Position numbers and translations under genes: made by a program. Below are positions 8,126-13,753 of a DNA stretch of 13,753 nucleotides, piece after piece; the stretch's first letter is position 1; each line of letters opens with the position of its first letter. Source of the stretch: Bacteroidales bacterium (GTDB lineage: Bacteria; Bacteroidota; Bacteroidia; Bacteroidales; JALTDM01); contig JALTEO010000013.1 of the NCBI GenBank assembly GCA_027073875.1, positions 1 through 13,753 of the forward strand. The letters are read 5' to 3'. Under the pieces are notes generated by a model. The model was not told the origin of the DNA and searched no databases. It saw nothing but the letters and a program-made list of their open reading frames with translations.

Positions 8126-9748
8126 TTAAGGTTTGATGTTAATATATTTCAATTCCAGTAAATTAAGCGGATTGGTTTCAAAATTTACAATATTATTTTG
8201 TGTAAAGTCAATCACACGGTCGTAATAAAGCGGAACGATAACAGCATTATCAATAATTATCTGATCCATTTTTTTGTAAATTTTAATACGGATACTGTCG
8301 TTGGTGGTTTGCATTGACTTTTCGTAAAGTGAATCATAAACAGCATTGTGAAAATGTGTATAATTTGGTCCGCCCGGACTAAAATTTTTGCTGTAAAACA
8401 ATGCCAGATAATTTTCGGCATCGGGATAGTCGGCAATCCACGAGCCACGGAAAAATGGCAGTTTACTATTGGCGACAAAATCACGAAACGAAGCTCCGGT
8501 GCTGACTTCCAGCGATAGATGAATTCCGATATTTTCCAAATCGTGTTGCAAAAATTCGCAAAGGTCTAAATAATCGGAAGTGGTTGTTAGCTTAATTTCA
8601 GGCAGTCCTTTCCCGTTAGGATAGCCGGCGGCTTTGAGTAATGCTTTGGCTTTCTGTGGATTATATGTAAATCCTTTGGTGCTGCCGTATCCGGGTAAGC
8701 CACAAGGGATAAATCCTTTTTCGGCAGGTGTTCCGACATTATTGCGAAGATATTTGAGCATTTTTTTTCTGTCGAAACCGTAATTAATGGCTTGACGAAT
8801 TCGTTTATCCAACAAGGCATTGTATGCCGGATTTATTTTGGAGCTATCCAGCAAAAAGCCCAAATATTCTGTATTTAAATAAGGTTGACTGAAAAGATGA
8901 AACCTGCCGTTATATGCCGGATTTAAATTGCCGTCGCGGGTGAGCAGTTCATTGCGGTTATTAGCATTTACACCGGAAATGAAGTCTAAATTGCCTTTTA
9001 GAAATTCTAAAAACTCCGACTGTTTATCGGCAATAAATGAGATGTTGACGGCATCTAAATAAGGAAGCCGGTTTCCTGACGGGTCTTTTTCAAAGTAGTT
9101 TTTGTTTTTTACAAAAATTAATTTTTCGCCTTCTTGCCAATACTTGAATTTAAAAGGACCTGTCCCTACGGGGTGTGAACGAAAATCATTTCCGTAGCGT
9201 TTAATTGCTTCCCGTGGGACTACCGAACAATATGGCATAGACAGCAACCCTAAAAATCCGGGAAAGGGTGTTTTAAGAAAGATTTGAAATGTGGTGTCGT
9301 TAGCGGCAAAAAAACCATGATTCAGTGTGTCCTGATTGACCATATTGAAAATCCAACTGCCGGGTGAAGAAACAGTGGGGTCAATAATTCGATTTAAACT
9401 ATAAACGAAATCTGTCGCAACGACTTTCCTTGTGTTGCCGGCAAAAGCAGAATCGTTGTGGAACCAAACATCTTGACGCAAAACAAACGAATAAATCTTT
9501 CCGTCGGCTGAAATGCTCCATCGTTTGGCAATACATGGTTGTATGTTTAGATTTTTATCTAATTGAACAAGTCCGTTAAAAAGCTGATGAACCGGCCAGA
9601 TATTTGTTTGCGATTTAGCAAAAGCCGGGTCTAATGATGTGATACCTTTCGATTCATTGTAACGAAAAATCTTTTTGTCGGGATAACGCCGGTGATGACA
9701 ACTTGTTGCCACAAAGAAAACCAGTAAAATAAAAAGTCCTTTTCGCAT
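8126..9748 (-). CDS. Lipoprotein ABC-type substrate-binding protein, family 5 (oligopeptide type)
   Basis: A 540-residue protein with a lipoprotein signal peptide (MRKGLFILLVFFVATSC, lipid-modified Cys17). The mature part fits the SBP family 5 (OppA/DppA) fold: SLDPAFAKSQTNIWPVHQLFNGLVQLD near the start, the WSISADGKIYSFVLRQDVWFH segment, VGTGPFKF in the middle, RQAINYGFDRKKM, a KAKALLKAAGYP segment, and a VPLYYDRVIDF end. Family members bind peptides or other solutes and hand them to an ABC permease. No permease or ATPase gene is next to it in this window, so its transporter must be elsewhere or it works alone. It starts 7 bp upstream of the kinase gene (transcribed minus), which suggests that the ligand and the kinase substrate may be related, perhaps cell-wall fragments; this is inference. 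On the minus strand a near -7 (TCACTTTG, one mismatch, 9782-9789) lies about 35 bp upstream of the ATG. Confidence 0.9.
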   Translation of the reverse strand: MRKGLFILLVFFVATSCHHRRYPDKKIFRYNESKGITSLDPAFAKSQTNIWPVHQLFNGLVQLDKNLNIQPCIAKRWSISADGKIYSFVLRQDVWFHNDSAFAGNTRKVVATDFVYSLNRIIDPTVSSPGSWIFNMVNQDTLNHGFFAANDTTFQIFLKTPFPGFLGLLSMPYCSVVPREAIKRYGNDFRSHPVGTGPFKFKYWQEGEKLIFVKNKNYFEKDPSGNRLPYLDAVNISFIADKQSEFLEFLKGNLDFISGVNANNRNELLTRDGNLNPAYNGRFHLFSQPYLNTEYLGFLLDSSKINPAYNALLDKRIRQAINYGFDRKKMLKYLRNNVGTPAEKGFIPCGLPGYGSTKGFTYNPQKAKALLKAAGYPNGKGLPEIKLTTTSDYLDLCEFLQHDLENIGIHLSLEVSTGASFRDFVANSKLPFFRGSWIADYPDAENYLALFYSKNFSPGGPNYTHFHNAVYDSLYEKSMQTTNDSIRIKIYKKMDQIIIDNAVIVPLYYDRVIDFTQNNIVNFETNPLNLLELKYINIKP

Positions 9749-9855
9749 TACGGGAATTTAAAGGTTGTAAAATTACGAAAACAAAGTGAATATTTATTTA
9801 GCGGTTAAAATTAAGTTATCACCCGGCATGATTAAACAGCTGAAACTCAATATGT

Positions 9856-9872
9856 CCGTTGCTTTAGCACGG
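9856..9872. repeat. Bulged hairpin around GCTTTAGC
   Basis: CCGT (9856-9859), a bulged T, GCT, a TT loop, AGC and ACGG (9869-9872) form a 7-bp stem with one bulge. The core resembles palindromes built on GCTTTAGC that I recall from Bacteroidota intergenic DNA, but I cannot confirm copies elsewhere. With no T run after it, a terminator is unlikely. Confidence 0.4.
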
Positions 9873-9943
9873 GTCTAAAATATATAAAAGACGATAGTTT
9901 TGGTAGTATTTTGGTTTGTTAACCCGCTTTATTCATTTAAACA

Positions 9944-10038
9944 CAGTATCTGAACTTGGTTCAGTATCTATAAAGATTCCGAAACAAGTTCGGAATGACA
10001 AAAGGGTAGACAGATTCAGGATGGAATACCCTGTGAAT
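9944..10038. repeat. Cluster of three short palindromes (REP-like)
   Basis: Three hairpins follow one another: CTGAAC/GTTCAG (9950-9964, 3-nt loop); ATTCCGAA/TTCGGAAT (9976-9996, 8-bp perfect stem, 5-nt loop ACAAG); and an imperfect ATTCAGG/CCTGTGAAT (10014-10038, 2-nt bulge). A direct repeat CAGTATCT (9944-9951 and 9962-9969) overlaps the first. The second and third both begin with AGATTC. The arrangement resembles REP/BIME-type interspersed palindromes or a decayed miniature element. The middle unit looks like a repeat I have seen in many bacterial intergenic regions; no search was possible. Confidence 0.5.
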
Positions 10039-10147
10039 TTCTCGGGCGAAGCACCAAAATCGTGACAAAACTTATTTCTAAAGAGATGTTGAAATAGATA
10101 GTTAATAATGGGTTGATAATTTATTTATCTGAAAAAGAATATTAATT

Positions 10148-10177
10148 TTATCTTTGTTAAAAAATACCTTAAGATAA
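10148..10177 (+). promoter_or_regulatory. Putative promoter with overlapping inverted repeat before the R-M gene
   Basis: TATCTTTG (10149-10156) matches the Bacteroidota -7 consensus TAnnTTTG. TTTA at 10124-10127 is a one-mismatch -33, 21 bp upstream. The inverted repeat TTATCTT (10148-10154) / AAGATAA (10171-10177), with a 16-bp gap, overlaps the -7 and spans the expected transcription start, placing a possible operator where a bound protein would block transcription. The start codon is about 33 bp further on. The 7-bp arms are AT-rich and could be chance. Confidence 0.4.
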
Positions 10178-10210
10178 GTCAACTACCAATCAAAGCTAAA
10201 GGTAACTAAT

Positions 10211-13060
10211 ATGGCACTAAGTTGGAACGAAATTAAAAGTAGAGCACTTTCATTTTCAAAAGAATGGGAAAATGAAACAAGTGAACGGGCAGAATCACAA
10301 ACATTTTGGAATGAGTTTTTTAATGTTTTTGGAGTTAACAGGAGACGCATTGCCACTTTTGAAAAGAAAGTTACTACAAATATACGAAAAAATGGACGCA
10401 TAGATTTATTGTGGAAAGGTAATATACTTATTGAGCATAAATCTTTTGGGGCTGATTTATCCAAGGCACATCAACAAGCAATAGATTATTTCCCCGGACT
10501 TAAAGATTCCGAATTGCCAAAGATGATTATTGTTTGTGATTTTCAAAATTTTAAAGTTTATGATTTAGATGATGGGAATACCTATGAATTTAAATTAAAA
10601 GATCTATATAAAAATGTAAAACTATTTGGTTTTATTTCGGGTTACCAAAAACATACTTTTAAGGAAGAAGACCCTGTTAATATTCAGGCGGCTGAACTAA
10701 TGGGAAAATTTCATGACCAATTAAAAGAGTTTGGTTATGAGGGACATGTGCTCGAAATGTATTTAGTTCGTTTGTTGTTTGTGTTATTTGCCGATGATAC
10801 AGGAATTTTTGAAAAAGATATTTTCAAGGAATTTTTAGAACAGCGAACAAATGAAGACGGGAGTGATTTAGGTGCTTGGTTAGCACAATTCTTTCAAGTA
10901 TTAAACACACCAAAAGAACGAAGACTTAAAAATCTTGATGAACACTTGAGCCAATTTCCATATATCAATGGTAAATTATTTGAAGAGAACTTACCTATTG
11001 CTTCTTTCAACAGTAAAATGAGAGAGATTTTGATTGAGGCATCAGCTTTGGACTGGGGTAAAATATCACCTGCAATTTTTGGCTCTTTATTTCAGTCGGT
11101 AATGAATCCTGAAGAGCGAAGAAACTTAGGAGCACATTATACTTCGGAGAAAAATATTCTAAAAGTTATTAAACCGTTATTCCTTGATGATTTAAGAGCT
11201 GAATTTAATCGTCTCAAGGGTAATGTAAAGAAATTAAAAGACTTTCATAAAAAACTTTCTACTTTGAAATTTCTTGACCCTGCTTGTGGTAGTGGGAATT
11301 TTCTAATTATTACTTATCGGGAATTAAGGCAACTTGAGTTTGATATTTTAAGAGCTTTAAAAACAGATTCTCAATTAGTAACTTCTATCGAAAACATAGT
11401 ATGGGTAGATGTTGACCAGTTTTATGGAATTGAATATGATGAATTTGCCGCTCGAATAGCAGGGGTTGCAATGTGGTTGATTGACCATCAGATGAATATG
11501 AAAATCTCGGAAGAGTTCGGGCATTATTTTGCTCGTATCCCACTTAAAAAGTCTGCTAATATCTTTCATGGAAATGCACTAAGAATAGATTGGAATACAT
11601 TAATATACGGTAGTTATTTTGATTTGTCTGCCGACAATGTTAATATCCACCTTATTGCAGAAGAACAGCCACACTACGAGACTGTTAATGTTAAGGCGAA
11701 GTCAGTCCATTTTGTGGAAAAAGAAGAATTAGAAAAAGAACAACAAAAACATCAGGTTAAATTTGATTACATTTTTGGGAATCCTCCTTTTGTGGGCTCA
11801 AAACTAATGTCTAAGAGTCAAAGAGAAGACATTGGTATCGTTTTTAAAAATCTTAAAAATGCTAAAATATTAGATTATGTTTCGGCTTGGTATTTAAAAG
11901 CTGCTGAATATATTAAAGGAACAAAAATTAAAGTTGCATTTGTTTCTACAAATTCTATAACGCAAGGAGAACAAGTGAGTGTTTTGTGGCGTGAACTTTT
12001 AACAAAATACAAAATTAAAATTCACTTTGCACATACAACCTTTAAATGGAGTAATGAAGCAAAGGGGAAAGCGGCGGTTTATGTGGTAATTATTGGGTTT
12101 GCAAATTATGATGTTGATAAGAAAAAATTGTTTACTTATTCCGATATAAAAGGAGAACCGGACGAGTTAATGGCTAAAAACATAAATCCATATTTGGCAA
12201 ATGCAAAAGATTTAATTATTTCAAGACGCAGTAAACCAATATGCGATGTGCCTAAAATGTCTTTTGGTAATATGCCGTTAGACGGTGGTCATTTTTTGTT
12301 TACATCTGAAGAAAAAGAAGAGTTTCTGAAAAAAGAACCAAAAGCGGAAAAGTATTTTTTACCCTTAATTAGTGCCAAAGAATTTTTAAACAATAAAAAA
12401 AGGTGGTGCTTGTGGTTAGTGAATATTAAACCGCAGGAATTGAGAAGTATGCCCAAGGTTTTAGAAAGGGTTGACGCTGTGAAACGGTTTAGATTGGCAA
12501 GCAAACGAAAACCTACACAACAAAAATCATTAACTCCAACTTTATTTGGAGAAATAAGAGATTTTGGAGATACATTTATTGTTGTTCCAAGAGTTTCTTC
12601 TGAAAACAGAAAATATATCCCATTGGGATTTTTCGATAAAAACAGTATTGTAAGCGATACGATGTTGTCAATTCCCAATGGCACACTTTATAATTTTGGT
12701 GTTTTAATGTCTGAGATGCACATGGCTTGGGTAAAATATACTTGTGGAAGATTAAAAAGTGATTATCGATATTCCAAAGATTTAGTGTATAATAATTATC
12801 CTTGGCCAAAAGACCTGAGCGAAAAAGACAAAAAGAAAGTAGAAGCAAAAGCTCAAAAGGTTTTAGAGGTAAGAGCAGAATTTCTTGAAAGCAGTTTAGC
12901 CGATTTGTACGACCCTTTGACAATGCCGCCGGAACTTGTAAAAGCACACAAAGATTTGGATAAGGCAGTAGATTTATGTTATCGTTCACAGCCATTTACT
13001 AACGAATTGGCACGAATTGAATTTTTATTTGAATTGTATAATGAATATACTGCGGTATAA
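10211..13060 (+). CDS. MmeI-like type IIL restriction-modification enzyme (fused nuclease and N6-adenine methyltransferase)
   Basis: A 949-residue single-chain enzyme that both methylates and cuts DNA. The N-terminal domain carries a PD-(D/E)XK nuclease site as D65-x9-E75-x-K77 (IDLLWKGNILIEHK), the same spacing as MmeI. A helical spacer follows (about 155-300). The gamma-class methyltransferase has motif X GAHYTSEK (307-314), the SAM-binding motif I DPACGSGNF (356-364) and catalytic motif IV NPPF (524-527), which implies adenine-N6 methylation. The target-recognition region is about 640-865 and includes ASKRKPTQ and VVPRVSSENRKYIPLGF, typical of MmeI-family proteins. The C-terminal domain has YDPLTMPPELVKAH (900-913). 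MmeI itself is 919 residues. Such enzymes typically modify one strand and cut at a distance, and need no separate S or R subunit. All key residues look intact. Between the NALRIDW segment and motif IV (about 461-517) there is a long loop with EELEKEQQK. No partner gene lies nearby; the recognition sequence cannot be read by eye. Confidence 0.93.
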   Translation: MALSWNEIKSRALSFSKEWENETSERAESQTFWNEFFNVFGVNRRRIATFEKKVTTNIRKNGRIDLLWKGNILIEHKSFGADLSKAHQQAIDYFPGLKDSELPKMIIVCDFQNFKVYDLDDGNTYEFKLKDLYKNVKLFGFISGYQKHTFKEEDPVNIQAAELMGKFHDQLKEFGYEGHVLEMYLVRLLFVLFADDTGIFEKDIFKEFLEQRTNEDGSDLGAWLAQFFQVLNTPKERRLKNLDEHLSQFPYINGKLFEENLPIASFNSKMREILIEASALDWGKISPAIFGSLFQSVMNPEERRNLGAHYTSEKNILKVIKPLFLDDLRAEFNRLKGNVKKLKDFHKKLSTLKFLDPACGSGNFLIITYRELRQLEFDILRALKTDSQLVTSIENIVWVDVDQFYGIEYDEFAARIAGVAMWLIDHQMNMKISEEFGHYFARIPLKKSANIFHGNALRIDWNTLIYGSYFDLSADNVNIHLIAEEQPHYETVNVKAKSVHFVEKEELEKEQQKHQVKFDYIFGNPPFVGSKLMSKSQREDIGIVFKNLKNAKILDYVSAWYLKAAEYIKGTKIKVAFVSTNSITQGEQVSVLWRELLTKYKIKIHFAHTTFKWSNEAKGKAAVYVVIIGFANYDVDKKKLFTYSDIKGEPDELMAKNINPYLANAKDLIISRRSKPICDVPKMSFGNMPLDGGHFLFTSEEKEEFLKKEPKAEKYFLPLISAKEFLNNKKRWCLWLVNIKPQELRSMPKVLERVDAVKRFRLASKRKPTQQKSLTPTLFGEIRDFGDTFIVVPRVSSENRKYIPLGFFDKNSIVSDTMLSIPNGTLYNFGVLMSEMHMAWVKYTCGRLKSDYRYSKDLVYNNYPWPKDLSEKDKKKVEAKAQKVLEVRAEFLESSLADLYDPLTMPPELVKAHKDLDKAVDLCYRSQPFTNELARIEFLFELYNEYTAV

Positions 13061-13144
13061 ACCATATTTTGAAGCACAACACAAAAAAGTATTATCTGTA
13101 AACGAATAAAGTGGCTTAAAACAAAAATGCTCTGAAAAGTTTCT

Positions 13145-13152
13145 TAATTTTG
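13145..13152 (+). promoter_or_regulatory. Putative -7 element immediately before the PhnP-like gene
   Basis: TAATTTTG matches TAnnTTTG and lies only 9 bp before the ATG, so any transcript from it would have a leader of a few bases at most. There is no clear -33 element. It is flanked by a short inverted repeat, GTTTC (13139-13143) / GAAAC (13152-13156). The 101-bp spacer after the R-M gene otherwise shows nothing recognisable. Confidence 0.25.
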
Positions 13153-13161
13153 AAACCGAAA

Positions 13162-13753
13162 ATGAAACGCCACGAATCATTAAAAATTACCTTTCTTGGC
13201 ACCGGCACTTCGCAAGGTGTTCCCGTAATTGCCTGTCCTTGTCCGGTTTGTCAATCGGAAAATCCGAAAGATAAACGGTTGCGGAGTTCGGTTTTGTTAG
13301 AGAAAGGCAATACAACTGTTGTGATTGATACCGGACCAGATTTCCGTTACCAGATGCTGCGGGCAGAGGTAAAACGGCTCGATGCTATTTTGTTTACACA
13401 TCAGCATAAAGACCATACTGCCGGAATGGATGATATCCGGTCGTTTAATTACTTGCAGCAAATGGCAATGCCCGTTTATTGTGAGGAACGGGTTTTAAAA
13501 TCGTTGCAAAACGAATTTGCCTATGTCTTTGACGATGATAAATATTCGGGAATTCCTGAAATTGAACCACATATCATTTCACAAGACGATACATTTGATA
13601 TTGGCGAACTGTCGTTTCAAACAATCCGTGTTATGCACGCCGGTTTACCTGTGTTAGGATTTCGCACTAATGACTTTGCTTATATCACGGATGCTAACTT
13701 TATTGAGTCAAGCGAGTTGGAAAAATTAAAAGGATTGAAGGTGCTGGTAATAA
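13162..13753 (+). CDS. PhnP-like metallo-beta-lactamase-fold hydrolase, 5' part (3' end outside window)
   Basis: The frame is open from the ATG at 13162 to the window edge, giving 197 residues of a protein that in this family is usually about 250. It starts with the MBL-fold strand LKITFLGTGTSQGVP, then a cysteine cluster ACPCPVCQ (Cys25, 27, 30) like the structural zinc loop of PhnP. The metal-binding motif THQHKDH has H80, H82, D84 and H85, and further likely metal ligands are H159 (VMHAG) and D177 (YITDAN). PhnP cleaves phosphoribosyl 1,2-cyclic phosphate in phosphonate breakdown. Bacteroidota carry stand-alone homologues without other phn genes, so the substrate here is uncertain; another cyclic phosphodiester is possible. 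No phn gene is visible. The start was chosen because it lies directly before the conserved first strand and no other in-frame ATG is near. Confidence 0.88.
   Translation, partial: MKRHESLKITFLGTGTSQGVPVIACPCPVCQSENPKDKRLRSSVLLEKGNTTVVIDTGPDFRYQMLRAEVKRLDAILFTHQHKDHTAGMDDIRSFNYLQQMAMPVYCEERVLKSLQNEFAYVFDDDKYSGIPEIEPHIISQDDTFDIGELSFQTIRVMHAGLPVLGFRTNDFAYITDANFIESSELEKLKGLKVLVI

Larger units (their letters stand above)
9749..10210. other. 462-bp intergenic region between divergent genes
   Basis: No convincing gene: the longest ATG frame I noticed (from 9828) is 16 codons. It separates the minus-strand lipoprotein/kinase pair from the plus-strand restriction-modification gene, so it should hold both promoters. 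What can be seen is a bulged hairpin at 9856-9872, a palindrome cluster at 9944-10038, and a -7-like site with an inverted repeat at 10148-10177. I recognise nothing in 10039-10140. Confidence 0.7.

Noticed and set aside
9828..9878. 16-codon ATG frame in the 462-bp spacer
   Set aside because: Too short, overlaps the hairpin at 9856-9872, and has no recognisable sequence or ribosome-binding context.
9944..10038. CRISPR array or attachment site
   Set aside because: The palindromes differ in sequence and spacing, there is no repeated unit with unique spacers, no cas gene, no tRNA and no integrase nearby.
12289..12995. Two overlapping minus-strand open frames of 131 and 139 codons
   Set aside because: They lie wholly opposite the well-supported MmeI-like gene, show no recognisable domain and have composition expected of a reverse-strand shadow.

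Overview
The window looks like a chromosomal segment of a low-GC member of the Bacteroidota. The evidence is a type IX secretion (T9SS) type B sorting domain with SprB-like repeats, a PorP/SprF partner, a DUF4290-murA pair, TAnnTTTG-type -7 elements with no clear Shine-Dalgarno sequences, and a Bacteroidota-style MurA. I cannot name genus or species.

Layout. (1) 1-2246: the 3' end of a large secreted repeat protein with a gliding-motility-type C-terminal sorting domain, followed 20 bp later by a PorP/SprF-family outer-membrane protein. This is the usual cargo/partner arrangement of T9SS. (2) 2539-7238: a plus-strand housekeeping block of a UvrD/PcrA helicase, a DUF4290 protein, MurA (first committed step of peptidoglycan synthesis) and a small soluble HAD hydrolase. 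The last three are packed with 6 and 17 bp gaps and are probably one operon. (3) 7285-9748, minus strand: a lipoprotein substrate-binding protein of the oligopeptide (SBP family 5) type and, 7 bp downstream, a BadF/N-acetylglucosamine-kinase-like ATPase. They converge on the murA operon. (4) 9749-10210: a 462-bp gene-free stretch with a cluster of short palindromes and a promoter-like site. (5) 10211-13060: a single-polypeptide MmeI-like (type IIL) restriction-modification enzyme with nuclease, methyltransferase and specificity regions. (6) 13162-end: the 5' part of a PhnP-like metallo-beta-lactamase-fold hydrolase, cut by the window edge.

Working together: regions 2 and 3 share a cell-wall theme (MurA; a possible amino-sugar kinase and a possible peptide-binding lipoprotein), but a functional link is inference only. 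The accessory part is the restriction-modification gene and the palindromic spacer before it. I found no tRNA, rRNA, CRISPR array or transposase. I see no clearly new multi-gene system. The points most worth a second look are the solitary MmeI-like enzyme with an inverted repeat over its putative promoter, the palindrome cluster beside it, the binding-protein/kinase pair lacking a permease, the HAD protein attached to murA, and MurA with Asp in place of the catalytic Cys.
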